NCBI GenBank assembly: GCA_026707745.1
Contig: JAPOWG010000019.1
Coordinates: forward strand, 1-64,000
DNA length: 64,000 bases
Direction: 5' to 3'
Source: Chloroflexota bacterium
Lineage (GTDB): Bacteria > Chloroflexota > Anaerolineae > Aggregatilineales > Phototrophicaceae
This document shows positions 42,387 through 50,887 of this stretch, in pieces (position 1 is the first letter of the stretch; each line of letters starts with the position of its first letter). The translations under genes were made by a program, and so were the position numbers. Under the pieces are notes generated by a model that did no database searches, was not told the DNA's origin, and was given only the letters and a program-made list of their open reading frames with translations.

Positions 42387-43277
42387 ATGGTCAAGAAAGT
42401 GATTCTGCTTGACGGTGGCATGGGCCAAGAGATTGTCAATCGCGGCGGCAAAGGCGGATACGGCGAGTGGGCCGCCGCCGCGCTGCACGAAGATCCCGAC
42501 TTAGTGCGCCAAATCCACGCCGACTATATTGGGGCCGGCGCTGATGTCATCACCACCAATACTTATGGCACGACGCGGGCGCGGCTGCGACATGTCGGAA
42601 TCGAAGATCGGCTGCGTGAATTGGTGAGCGCCGCCGGTCAGTTGGCGTCCGAAGCGCGCGACCATGCTGCCAGGCGCGATGTGCGCATCGCGACAAGTTT
42701 GCCGCCGCTGGAAGCGAGTTACGCCAGCGAATTCACACTCAGTTTCGCGCAGACCGCCGGGGAGTTCGCCGAACTCATGGACCTGCTCGATCCCTATGTC
42801 GACATCTTCCTGGGCGAGACTTTGTCCACGACCTTTGAAGCGAAGGCATTTCTGGGAGCGGCTGCTGGCCGCGGCAAGCCTGTCTGGCTCGGGCTGACCC
42901 TGCAGGATCACGGCTCGACCCATCTGCGAGGCGGCGCGCAACTGTCCGACGCGATCGCCAGCATCAGCGAACAATCGCCCGACGCGCTGCTGATCAACTG
43001 CTGCACGCCGGACAGCATCACCAGCGCTTTGCCGGACCTGCGGGCCAGCGGCATGCCCTTCGGCGCTTACGCCAACGGCTTCGTGGAGATTCCAGAAAGT
43101 TGGGACGAAGCAGGCGGAGTCGCGCAGTTATCGACTCGCCGGGACTTAACGCCGGAGGTCTATTCAGCGGATGTCGCGCGCTGGATCGGGGGCGGCGCGT
43201 CGATCGTCGGCGGCTGCTGCGAGGTGGGTCCGGCGCATATCGCGCGTTTGCGTCAGCTGATTGATGAAATTAACTAG
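42387..43277 (+). CDS. Homocysteine S-methyltransferase family protein (MmuM-like)
   Basis: 296 residues from the ATG at 42387, preceded by GGAGG. TIM-barrel zinc methyltransferase: LLDGGMGQE at the N-terminus, and zinc ligands C205 in INCC and C277/C278 in VGGCCEVGP. The family moves a methyl group from S-methylmethionine or a betaine to homocysteine. No SAM-sensing riboswitch is apparent upstream. The gene lies 12 bases before an SDR gene on the same strand, which hints that the substrate may be unusual. Confidence 0.88.
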   Translation: MVKKVILLDGGMGQEIVNRGGKGGYGEWAAAALHEDPDLVRQIHADYIGAGADVITTNTYGTTRARLRHVGIEDRLRELVSAAGQLASEARDHAARRDVRIATSLPPLEASYASEFTLSFAQTAGEFAELMDLLDPYVDIFLGETLSTTFEAKAFLGAAAGRGKPVWLGLTLQDHGSTHLRGGAQLSDAIASISEQSPDALLINCCTPDSITSALPDLRASGMPFGAYANGFVEIPESWDEAGGVAQLSTRRDLTPEVYSADVARWIGGGASIVGGCCEVGPAHIARLRQLIDEIN

Positions 43278-43289
43278 GAGCGAGATGCC

Positions 43290-43991
43290 ATGACGCAAAA
43301 GACCGCCGTTATCACCGGGGCCGGGGGTGGCATGGGGCGGGCGATAGCGCTGAAATTCGCCCAAACCGGCATCCGTCCGATCCTTGTTGGCAGAACGGAA
43401 GCCAAGCTGCGCTCCGTCGCCGAAGACGTGGCGGCGCAGGGAATTACCGCCGGCGTTCATATCCTGGATGTCACCGACGACGAGGCCATAGCTGCTTTCG
43501 GCGCTGAACTAGCCGATGCCACAGTGGACGTGCTGGTCAACTGCGCCGGCGATTGGCTGATCGCATATCTGCAAGATACCAGCAATGAACAGCTCGACCA
43601 AATCTTGCGGACCAACTTGCGCGCGCCCTACATTCTGTCGCGCGTGCTCTTGTCCAATTTGCGGCGCAGCGACAATGCCAGCATCATCAATATCGGCTCG
43701 CTTGTGACGTCAATGTCGGTACCGACGGTGAGCGCCTACACCGCGGCCAAGGTCGGGCTGAAAGGCTTGACGGGTTCACTGGCTGCCGAGTTGCGGCCGG
43801 AGATGATCCGCGCCGTGATGATCTCGCCCGGACCGGCGGATACGCCCATGCGCGACGCCGCCTCGCCGGGCATCGACAAGTCGATGCTGGTCAGGACCGA
43901 TACCATCGCCGAGATGGTTCACGCGGTGGTTTCATTGCCGCGGGGCATCACAACCAGTGACTTTGTCCTGTACTCGATGCTCTGGGAATAA
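43290..43991 (+). CDS. Short-chain dehydrogenase/reductase
   Basis: 233 residues with AGGAG nine bases before the ATG. Classical SDR: TGAGGGMG cofactor motif, NCAG, Ser in NIGSLVTS and YTAAK active site. It lacks Asp at the end of beta-2 and has VGRTEAKL instead, which favours NADP. Cytoplasmic oxidoreductase, substrate unknown. It follows the methyltransferase-like gene closely, and is convergent with the peptide-importer operon, three bases after its stop. Confidence 0.88.
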   Translation: MTQKTAVITGAGGGMGRAIALKFAQTGIRPILVGRTEAKLRSVAEDVAAQGITAGVHILDVTDDEAIAAFGAELADATVDVLVNCAGDWLIAYLQDTSNEQLDQILRTNLRAPYILSRVLLSNLRRSDNASIINIGSLVTSMSVPTVSAYTAAKVGLKGLTGSLAAELRPEMIRAVMISPGPADTPMRDAASPGIDKSMLVRTDTIAEMVHAVVSLPRGITTSDFVLYSMLWE

Positions 43992-43994
43992 ACA

Positions 43995-44879
43995 TCAGAG
44001 CTTAAGCCGCGGGTCGAGGATGTCGCGCAAGCCATCGCCCAGCAGATTAATCGACAGCACCGTGATCATGATCGCCAGCCCGGGATAAGTGGTGACCCAA
44101 GCGGCCGCCCGAATATAGTCGCGGCCCTCATTGAGCATCAGACCCCATTCCGGATCGGGCGGTTGCTGCCCCAGGCCGAGGAAGCTCAAGGCGGCGCCGG
44201 AGATGATGGCGCCGGCCACGCCGTTGGTCGCCACGACGATGATCGGCGCAAGCACGTTAGGCAAGATATGCCGAGCCATGATACGCCCGGACGAAGCGCC
44301 CAGCGCCCCCGCCGCGATGATGAAATCGAATTGTTTGACCGACAGGGTGCTGCCGCGCACGACGCGGGTATACACCGGAATCGACGACAAGCCGACCGCG
44401 ATCATCACATTTTGCAGGTTGCGTCCCAGCACGGCGATGATGACCAGCGCCAGCAGGATGCCCGGGAAGGCCAACATCATATCGATGAAGCGCATAATCA
44501 GCACATCGGTCCAGCCGCCGATATAGCCGGCGATCAGTCCCAGCAGCGTGCCCAGGGTCGCCCCGATGGCGACCGAGACGATGCCCACTTGCAGCGAGAC
44601 GCGCCCGCCATAGAGAATCCGCGTCAGGATGTCGCGGCCCAGGTTGTCGGTGCCGAGCAGGAATTCGGCGTTGGGCGGTTGCAGGCGATGGCGGCGGAAC
44701 TGCTGCGTAGGTTCATAGGGGCTGATCTGCGCTGCCAGCAGTACCAGCGTAATCACCGCGCCGAGTACGACGGCGCCCGCCATGACGTTGCGCGAGCGCA
44801 GAAAACGCTTGAGGAAACGCGACCAGCGGCGCGCCTCCCGGTAATCGAGGTTCGCGGGAGAAACGCGCTCGTCAGACAT
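43995..44879 (-). CDS. Peptide ABC transporter permease (DppC-like)
   Basis: 294 residues from the ATG at 44879, which overlaps the end of the DppB-like gene by eight bases. Features: N-terminal OppC-type helix, HRLQPPNAEFLLGTDNLGRD (typical DppC/OppC), EAA-like AAGALGASSGRIMARHILPN. Forms the channel with the DppB-like protein. No DppD/DppF ATPases are adjacent. Substrate is a dipeptide, oligopeptide, or other compound such as nickel or glutathione. Confidence 0.9.
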   Translation of the reverse strand: MSDERVSPANLDYREARRWSRFLKRFLRSRNVMAGAVVLGAVITLVLLAAQISPYEPTQQFRRHRLQPPNAEFLLGTDNLGRDILTRILYGGRVSLQVGIVSVAIGATLGTLLGLIAGYIGGWTDVLIMRFIDMMLAFPGILLALVIIAVLGRNLQNVMIAVGLSSIPVYTRVVRGSTLSVKQFDFIIAAGALGASSGRIMARHILPNVLAPIIVVATNGVAGAIISGAALSFLGLGQQPPDPEWGLMLNEGRDYIRAAAWVTTYPGLAIMITVLSINLLGDGLRDILDPRLKL

Positions 44880-45795
44880 AACGAATCCTGGGATCAATGA
44901 AGGCATAGACGATGTCGACCACGATGTTGACAAAGACGTACATCAAAGCGATGAAGAGCGTCGTTCCCTGGACCATGGTGAAGTCTTTCTGCAACACGGC
45001 TTCGACGTACTTCTGGCCGATGCCGAGCCGGGCGAAGATTGTCTCGGTGATGACTGCGCCGCTAAGCATGTTGCCTAACATCAAACCCAAGATGGTCACG
45101 ACCGGGATTAGCGCATTCCGCAGAACGTGACGGATGACCACCAGGCGCTCGCTGATGCCCTTGGAGCGCGCCGTCAGCACGAAATCCTGATTGAGCACCT
45201 CCAACATGCTGGAGCGGACCATGCGCGCCAGAGAACCGGCCGAGACCAATGCCAGCGCCAAAGCCGGCAGAATCAGCCGTTCGATACCGCCCTGACCGAT
45301 GGCGGGCAGGATGCGCAACTGTACGGCGAAGAGCAGGATCAGCAAGAGCGACGACCAGTAGACCGGCATGGAGATGCCAACCAAGGCCAGAGCCATCGCC
45401 AGCGTATCAATGATGGTGTTGTGATAGAGGGCGGCGATGATACCAACGCTGATGCCGATGAAGGCTGCGATCATCAGGGCGGCGGCGGCCAACTCGATGG
45501 TCCAGGGCAGTCGGTTGAGGATCTGGTCCATGACCGGCACATTGGTCTGCAGGGAGCGTCCCAGATCGCCCCGCAAGGCATTGCCCATATAGCTCAGGTA
45601 CTGGACGTGCAGCGGGCGGTTCAAGCCCATGTCTTCGCGCACTTTTTCCAGCAATTCCGGCGAGCTGCGTTTGTCGCCGAGAAAGACTTCGGCGGGGTCG
45701 CCGGGGGTCAAGTGCAGCATCAAAAACACGGCGACCGTGACCAGGAAGACGGTGGGTACGGTTTGCAAAAGTCGACCGGTGAGGTATTTGCTCAT
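44872..45795 (-). CDS. Peptide ABC transporter permease (DppB-like)
   Basis: 307 residues from the ATG at 45795; an upstream in-frame TTG at 45810 has no better ribosome-binding site. OppB-type signatures: MLHLTPGDPAEVFLG near the N-terminus, GDLGRSLQTNVPV, and ARSKGISERLVVIRHVLRNAL as the ATPase-contact loop. Six predicted helices. It is 102 bases downstream of the HNH gene that separates it from its presumed binding-protein gene. Confidence 0.9.
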   Translation of the reverse strand: MSKYLTGRLLQTVPTVFLVTVAVFLMLHLTPGDPAEVFLGDKRSSPELLEKVREDMGLNRPLHVQYLSYMGNALRGDLGRSLQTNVPVMDQILNRLPWTIELAAAALMIAAFIGISVGIIAALYHNTIIDTLAMALALVGISMPVYWSSLLLILLFAVQLRILPAIGQGGIERLILPALALALVSAGSLARMVRSSMLEVLNQDFVLTARSKGISERLVVIRHVLRNALIPVVTILGLMLGNMLSGAVITETIFARLGIGQKYVEAVLQKDFTMVQGTTLFIALMYVFVNIVVDIVYAFIDPRIRYV

Positions 45796-45896
45796 TGGAC
45801 GGTCAGCCAAAGGACGCTAGGTGATTCAAGTCGACTTACAAGGATACTGGCCGCGCATCCAGGCTTCATAGCGCTCAATGACACGGCGCTCCAGGT

Positions 45897-46247
45897 TCAT
45901 TCGCAAAACACAGCGATCGTGGCCCGCCCTTCCGGGCTGAGACCGGCGATGGTCACATCGGCCTTGAGTTCAAAATGATCGCCCCATTCTTGCGCGCGCG
46001 GGTTGTAGAAACGGGTGAGGTCTCCGGTGAGTGGATCGAAGGAGGCGAAATCGGATCCTTTGTATTGGTTGCAACTCCTGCACGCCGAACAGAGATTGTC
46101 GAGAGTGTCTTCGCCACCATGTTTTTTGGAAATGATGTGATCAACATGAAGTTGAATTGTTCGATGGTCAGGGGCAACAAGACAGTATTCGCAACAGCCG
46201 CCGGAACGCTGCAGAATCTCGCGCTGTTGAGCTATAGTGATGGTCAC
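45897..46247 (-). CDS. HNH endonuclease (third gene of the inserted cassette)
   Basis: 116 residues from a GTG that overlaps the previous stop (GTGA). Compact HNH domain: GGCCEYCLVAPDHRTIQLHV then DHIISKKHGG, and CSACRSCNQYKGSDFASFDP. The tail NPRAQEWGDHF and PEGRATIAVF is common to a family of small HNH nucleases in Chloroflexota and cyanobacteria that accompany a short helical protein, as here. Its role is unknown; a homing nuclease or toxin component are both possible. It lies inside the peptide-importer operon. Confidence 0.85.
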   Translation of the reverse strand: MTITIAQQREILQRSGGCCEYCLVAPDHRTIQLHVDHIISKKHGGEDTLDNLCSACRSCNQYKGSDFASFDPLTGDLTRFYNPRAQEWGDHFELKADVTIAGLSPEGRATIAVFCE

Positions 46248-46501
46248 AATGCGCTTAGCCGCTGACGCCGCTTGATCTTTGCCTTGAGCAGCGAGACAAA
46301 ATCGTCCGCGCGAGCCAATTCGTCCAGCTCTTCCGCCTCTATTGCTGTAAGTTCATCTTCGCCGTTCAGATGCAATAGGAAGTGTACGCGATCCTGCAAG
46401 TTCAGCGGCATGAAGTAACTGAGAACTTCCTCATCCGACGGCTTGCAGGCCAAAAACTCTGCGATAACATCACTTACAGCGCGTATCGGCGCGTCGATCA
46501 T
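46244..46501 (-). CDS. Small helical partner protein, paralogue of the gene just upstream
   Basis: 85 residues, ATG overlapping the previous stop by four bases. It aligns without gaps of note to the upstream protein: VSDVIAEFLACKPSDEEVLSY versus VFDVVTDFLASRPTDEETLAY, then a LTAIEAEELDELARADDFVS segment. Both end with a basic LLKAKIKRR-like helix. Short acidic proteins like this accompany HNH nucleases in related genomes; a regulator or antitoxin-like function is possible. The family name is unknown to me. Confidence 0.78.
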   Translation of the reverse strand: MIDAPIRAVSDVIAEFLACKPSDEEVLSYFMPLNLQDRVHFLLHLNGEDELTAIEAEELDELARADDFVSLLKAKIKRRQRLSAL

Positions 46502-46830
46502 GATCTGTTTTCTTCCTGCTTGTCGTCGTCAGCAATTGACGCTTCGCCTTCCGCGCTGGCTTCGCCGCAGTTGTCACTCTTCTCCTGCTCTAGTCGGAGA
46601 TTGATTTTGGCTCTGAGGCGCGTCAACACGTCATCGACAAAACGGAAGTCGCCCAACTCTTCGCGCTGCGCGGCGGTCAATCGGCTCGTGGCGTCGATTT
46701 CGATCAAGCTGTCGAGGCGCGCTTGCAGGTCGGGCGGGAATATATAGGCGAGCGTTTCTTCGTCCGTAGGGCGGGAAGCGAGGAAGTCTGTGACGACATC
46801 AAAAACAGTGCCTGACGCTGCCTTGGTCAT
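46498..46830 (-). CDS. Small helical partner protein, first gene of the HNH cassette
   Basis: 110 residues from the ATG at 46830 with GGAGA nine bases upstream; the frame opens at 46935 within the binding-protein gene end. It is the larger paralogue of the next protein, with the same DFLASRPTDEETLAYIFP core and LTAAQREELGDFRFVDDVL segment, and an additional acidic, low-complexity C-terminus (EGEASIADDDKQEEN). The duplication, followed by the HNH gene, makes a tight three-gene cassette with ATGA/GTGA overlaps. Confidence 0.78.
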   Translation of the reverse strand: MTKAASGTVFDVVTDFLASRPTDEETLAYIFPPDLQARLDSLIEIDATSRLTAAQREELGDFRFVDDVLTRLRAKINLRLEQEKSDNCGEASAEGEASIADDDKQEENRS

Positions 46831-46924
46831 GCTAACGTTCTCCAACTCAGCCGCACTCAAAGTATAACCGATAGCGGGGAGGCTTGGCAGGTACTCCCCG
46901 CTATCTTCGCTATCGCCAGCGCAA

Positions 46925-48526
46925 TTACATGCCAACAGTTGCGGAATAGAAGTTGGGGACGAAGCCGCCGCCGAGGATCGTCACATTGTGCACGTCAGGC
47001 GTGCTGGCGTAGAGCACGACCGGGTCATTGAAATAGATCATGACAACCTCGTCCGCCAGCTTCCCCTGGATATCGGCATAAGCGGCGGCGCGCGCTTCCG
47101 AATCGCCGATGCCAACGGCGGCGTCGATCATGGCATCCATTTCGTCGTTCCGGTAATTGTTGCGGTTGGTACCGCCGCCGGCATTAGACGAATGATAGAG
47201 CGTACGGAATACGCCGTCAGGATCAGTCTGCGTATCCCACCATTGCTGGGTATTGTGCTCGCCCGCGCGGACAACGGTCAGATAAGCGGCAATATCCGCC
47301 AGGTTGATCTGGAAGTCGATGCCGATGGCGTTGAGATCTTCTTGCAGGAATTGCGCTGTCGCCGCGCTCAGCGGACGATCAGGCGACCAGTGTTCGATGG
47401 TGAGCTGCAGGCCATCGCGTTCACGGATACCGGTCTCGTCATTCATGACCCAGCCGGCTTCGTCCAGAATCGCGCCCGCGGCTTCGGGATCGTAGGGATT
47501 GACCTGACAGAAGACATCGGTCCAGCCGAACATCGACTTGGTCAGCGCGCTGCAAGCTCTGGAACCCAGCCCGTCATAGACGATATCTTGCATGATGTCG
47601 ATGTCAATGGCTTGGGCGATGGCCTTGCGAACTGCCAATTCGTCCGTGGGCGACTTGATCTGGTTGAACATGAAAGAATAGCCATGTCCGGCCTGATCGT
47701 ACTGCGTCACATTGAAGTCGGGGCTTTCTTCCAACCGCGCGACATCGAGACCGGGGATATTGTCGATCATATCGACTTCGCCACTTTCCAGCGCGGCGAT
47801 GCGCGTGCCGGGATCGGTCAGAATCTTGAAGACCAGCCGGTCGATATCCGCTGGTCCAGAGCGCCCGAAAACGGCTTCGTTGCCCCAGTTGTAGTCCGGA
47901 TTTTTGACCATGACAACTTCGGAATCCGCCGTGTAGGACTCGAAAACGAAAGGTCCCGTGCCGACAATGCCGGAAAAGCCCCAATCGGCGCCCAGCGCTT
48001 CAACCGCCGTCGGTGAAATGGGACCCAACTGCGGATGCGAAACGCCATCCAGAAATGCCGCATTCGGCGACGAAAAACGCACGGCAATCGAATGCTCGCC
48101 GAGGGCCTCGGATTCGGCATAGGGACCGATGAAGCTGAAAGCCATCTGCGACTTGGTATCGGGATCGACGATGCGATCGAAGGTGTATTTGACCGCTTCA
48201 GCATTGAATGGGGTGCCGTCGTGGAAACTTACGTCATCCCGCAATTCAAAGACGTACTCCGTCGCATCTTCGTTGACGGTCCAGCTGGTAGCGAGACCGG
48301 GATGAAAGACGCCGAGAGGCTGCTGCTTGACCAAGGTATCGAAGACATGCCCGACGATCACTTCCACGCTGGAGAAGGTGGTCGCTGTCGGGTCCAGCGT
48401 GTCGACGCCGCGGCTGATGCCAAAGGTCAAGGTCAGATCCTGTGCCGAAATCGGCGCGATCAGCGAGAAGAAAAGCAAAATGGCGAGAGCCAGAGTAAAG
48501 AGACGGGAAACTAAGGACTTGCACAT
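46925..48526 (-). CDS. Peptide-type ABC transporter substrate-binding protein (family 5)
   Basis: 533 residues with AAGGAG ahead of the ATG. Signal peptide (1-28, ending APISA) and a mature DppA/OppA-like protein: GISRGVDTLDPTATTFSS, WTVNEDATEYVFELRDDVSF, GTGPFVFESY and the ligand-cleft sequence RKAIAQAIDIDIMQDIV. It has no lipobox cysteine at the cleavage site. It is the first gene of the importer operon, whose permease genes come only after the three-gene HNH cassette. Confidence 0.9.
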   Translation of the reverse strand: MCKSLVSRLFTLALAILLFFSLIAPISAQDLTLTFGISRGVDTLDPTATTFSSVEVIVGHVFDTLVKQQPLGVFHPGLATSWTVNEDATEYVFELRDDVSFHDGTPFNAEAVKYTFDRIVDPDTKSQMAFSFIGPYAESEALGEHSIAVRFSSPNAAFLDGVSHPQLGPISPTAVEALGADWGFSGIVGTGPFVFESYTADSEVVMVKNPDYNWGNEAVFGRSGPADIDRLVFKILTDPGTRIAALESGEVDMIDNIPGLDVARLEESPDFNVTQYDQAGHGYSFMFNQIKSPTDELAVRKAIAQAIDIDIMQDIVYDGLGSRACSALTKSMFGWTDVFCQVNPYDPEAAGAILDEAGWVMNDETGIRERDGLQLTIEHWSPDRPLSAATAQFLQEDLNAIGIDFQINLADIAAYLTVVRAGEHNTQQWWDTQTDPDGVFRTLYHSSNAGGGTNRNNYRNDEMDAMIDAAVGIGDSEARAAAYADIQGKLADEVVMIYFNDPVVLYASTPDVHNVTILGGGFVPNFYSATVGM

Positions 48527-48629
48527 GAGGAACTCCTTCTAAGAAACTCTTTTGACGGGGAATTGATTTGGCGCGGATGGCGCAGTCGCGGGACTGCGCA
48601 TCGCAGACAAGGTCCCATCAGTTGGGAAA

Positions 48630-48660
48630 TTGTCGACAATATACTATGATAAAGAGTATA
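48630..48660. promoter_or_regulatory. Operator-like inverted repeats between divergent importer and M14 genes
   Basis: A 10-base palindrome TTGTCGACAA at 48630-48639 is directly followed by an inverted repeat TATACT-N9-AGTATA at 48640-48660. It lies between the peptide-importer operon and the M14 deacylase gene, so it could control both. No -35/-10 pair is assigned. Confidence 0.5.
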
Positions 48661-48705
48661 GAGTTCGAGCTTGGCCCTGTCAAGAAATCGCGGCGGAGGG
48701 CGAGG

Positions 48706-49644
48706 ATGGCGAAGGTCCTGGAGCGGATGCGCTGGCGCGAGATTCCCATCGGTGTGACATCGGCTTTTGGCGCATCGCGTCTGCTGATGGGCGAAATCGG
48801 CAAGGGCGCGCCCGGGGTCTTGATCACAGCAGGCATCCACGGCGATGAGGGACCCTGGGGCGCCTGGGCGATCCAAAAGCTGCTGAGTAGCATCGACGAA
48901 AATGATCTGCGCGGATTCTTGCGCGTCGTGCCGATGGCGAATCCCTTGGCGATGGAGGCGGACAAACGCAACGCGCCCGTCGATCAACTCGATCTCAACC
49001 GCGCCTTCCCCGGCGATGAAAGTGGCTCGTATACCGAGCGGATCGCCCATATCCTGGCGACAGCGGGACTTGAGGATATCGACGCTGTGATCGACTTGCA
49101 CGGGGGCGGCAGTTGGTGCGTCAACGCCTTCGTTTTTGAAATGGACGGCGGGCGGGATCTCTCGCTCTGCTTTCCAGCGCCATTTATCGTCAAGGCGCCA
49201 GCGCGCGATGTCAGCTTAACCGGATATGCCCAAACGCGAGGCATGACCGTCACAGCAGTGGAGGTGGGCGGACGCGGTCCAGGCGAGCGACAATGGGCGG
49301 AGAGAATCACAGAGGGTTTATTGCGCGCCTTGCGCCTGATTGGCGTAGTCGATGCAGACCTTGCGCTGCCGCCGGTTGATCCGCCAATCGCAGTAAGCGG
49401 AACGACCGTTCTGCGGCCGGCGCAGGGCGGCATATTCGTTCCGGCGCTGGATGCCGCGCATATCGGCGCCATTGTAGAGCGGGGCGCCTTGTTGGGACGC
49501 CTGCACCATCCAGCGACTTTTGCCGTGCTGGAAGAATTCCACGCACCCTTTCAAGAGACGGCGCTGTTGCTGTTGCGTCCCTTCGTCGCGCAAGTCGAAG
49601 CCGGCGCCATGACCTATGTCCTCGCTCAACCAGTCCGCGATTAG
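48706..49644 (+). CDS. M14-family succinylglutamate desuccinylase/aspartoacylase-like deacylase
   Basis: 312 residues. GGAGGG just before the ATG at 48706 favours this start over 48646 (the frame opens at 48568). Zinc ligands H45 and E48 in GIHGDEG, H132 in DLHGG; the substrate-side NRAFPG at 98-103. The C-terminal beta domain includes AQGGIFVPAL. Members cleave N-acyl amino acids such as N-acetylaspartate or N-succinylglutamate. It is divergent from the peptide importer, which suggests breakdown of imported N-acyl peptides or amino acids. Confidence 0.88.
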   Translation: MAKVLERMRWREIPIGVTSAFGASRLLMGEIGKGAPGVLITAGIHGDEGPWGAWAIQKLLSSIDENDLRGFLRVVPMANPLAMEADKRNAPVDQLDLNRAFPGDESGSYTERIAHILATAGLEDIDAVIDLHGGGSWCVNAFVFEMDGGRDLSLCFPAPFIVKAPARDVSLTGYAQTRGMTVTAVEVGGRGPGERQWAERITEGLLRALRLIGVVDADLALPPVDPPIAVSGTTVLRPAQGGIFVPALDAAHIGAIVERGALLGRLHHPATFAVLEEFHAPFQETALLLLRPFVAQVEAGAMTYVLAQPVRD

Positions 49645-49661
49645 TGAAGGGAATCACCCCC

Positions 49662-50819
49662 ATGCCCGACAAATTGCGAGTTGGCGTGATCGGCGCGGGT
49701 CGCTGGTCCAAAAGCGCCCATCTACCCGGCTTTCAGCGGTCGCCGCATTGCGATGTGGTCGCGATCTGCGACTTGAACGAGGACTTGGCGAAAGACGCCG
49801 CGGCGCGCTTCAACATCGAGAGCGTCTACACGGACTACGAAAGGATGCTGTCGCGCGCGGATATCGATGTCATCGACGTCTGCACGCGCGGCGGCATCGG
49901 TGACAAGAACAATCATGAACCGTTGGCCTTCGCGGCGCTGGAGGCCGGCATGCATTGCCTGTGCGAAAAGCCAGTGGCGCACGATTTCCGCAGCACCTGG
50001 CGCGCGCACGAGATGGCCGCATCCAAGGGGCTGAAGACCAAAGTCGGCTTGACCTTTCGTTATGCGCCTTCCATGCAATATATGCGCGATCAGATCGCCG
50101 ATGGCTTCGTCGGCGATCCCTTCATTTTCAACGGCTACGAACAGAATTCCCAGTTCATCAGCCCGACCGAACCGGTGACAAAGGTCGATCTGATCCCGGA
50201 AACGGAAAAAGAGGAGATCAAGGTCTCGTCGATCGAAGGTTATGGCGCGCCTATAATTGACCTCAGTCTATGGTTCATGGATAGCCCGCTCAAGAGCCTG
50301 GTGGGCTTGCTCTACAACTTCGTCCCCTACCGCACCATGCCGGGCGGTCAGCGCATCCGCACCAATATCGACGACGGCGATGTCTACATCGGCGAGTACA
50401 GCAAAGGCGGCTTCTGCACCATTCAATCCAGTTATGTGACGGTCAACAGCTATCCCGGGCTGGAAGCGCGCATGTACGGCTCAAAGGGGGCCTTATTGTG
50501 TCGTTTGGGCGCCGAACTGGAGAACCAAGAGCTGCTGCTCAAGTCGACCAGTCCCGACGCGCATGAAGTCGAATATTCCGAGGTGACCATCCCCGACAGC
50601 TATTTCCCGCCGGGTTACAGCCCGGGCGAGCCCTGGCCGTCCATGTTTTATGCCAATTTAGTGCAGAACTTCATGGAAGAAATCATCAATGACACCGACG
50701 AGAATCAGGGGAATTTCGCGCAGAGCGCGCGCGTTCAAGAGATCATCAACGCGGTGGAGATTTCGCATCGGGAGCGGCGCTGGGTGGGTTTGCCGCTTCC
50801 GGCCGCCCCCATCCCCTAA
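49662..50819 (+). CDS. Gfo/Idh/MocA family oxidoreductase
   Basis: 385 residues from the ATG at 49662 with AAGGGA upstream. N-terminal NAD(P)-binding domain with GVIGAGRWSKSAH, the conserved CEKPVAHD (Lys for catalysis), and a C-terminal domain beginning around VGDPFIFNG. Family members oxidise inositols and sugars or reduce sugar acids. It lies 17 bases after the M14 gene. The last few codons and stop come from an intergenic-type C-rich palindromic repeat, so the natural C-terminus may have been replaced. Confidence 0.88.
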   Translation: MPDKLRVGVIGAGRWSKSAHLPGFQRSPHCDVVAICDLNEDLAKDAAARFNIESVYTDYERMLSRADIDVIDVCTRGGIGDKNNHEPLAFAALEAGMHCLCEKPVAHDFRSTWRAHEMAASKGLKTKVGLTFRYAPSMQYMRDQIADGFVGDPFIFNGYEQNSQFISPTEPVTKVDLIPETEKEEIKVSSIEGYGAPIIDLSLWFMDSPLKSLVGLLYNFVPYRTMPGGQRIRTNIDDGDVYIGEYSKGGFCTIQSSYVTVNSYPGLEARMYGSKGALLCRLGAELENQELLLKSTSPDAHEVEYSEVTIPDSYFPPGYSPGEPWPSMFYANLVQNFMEEIINDTDENQGNFAQSARVQEIINAVEISHRERRWVGLPLPAAPIP

Positions 50820-50849
50820 GCCCTTCCCCCAAAATGAGGGAAGGGGAAA
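50806..50849 (+). repeat. C-rich palindromic repeat overlapping the oxidoreductase stop codon
   Basis: CCCCCATCCCCTAAG then CCCTTCCCCC-AAAAT-GAGGGAAGGGG. The TAA that ends the oxidoreductase gene lies in the lead of this repeat, which is diverged from the copies at 5847 and 8748. Confidence 0.6.
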
Positions 50850-50887
50850 CTACAAGTCTCGGGACCACTTAGATTCCGGCCGATCGA

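Noticed and set aside
46988..48016. Plus-strand frame of 342 codons over the peptide-binding protein
   Set aside because: Shadow of the family 5 binding protein; composition is atypical for a protein.
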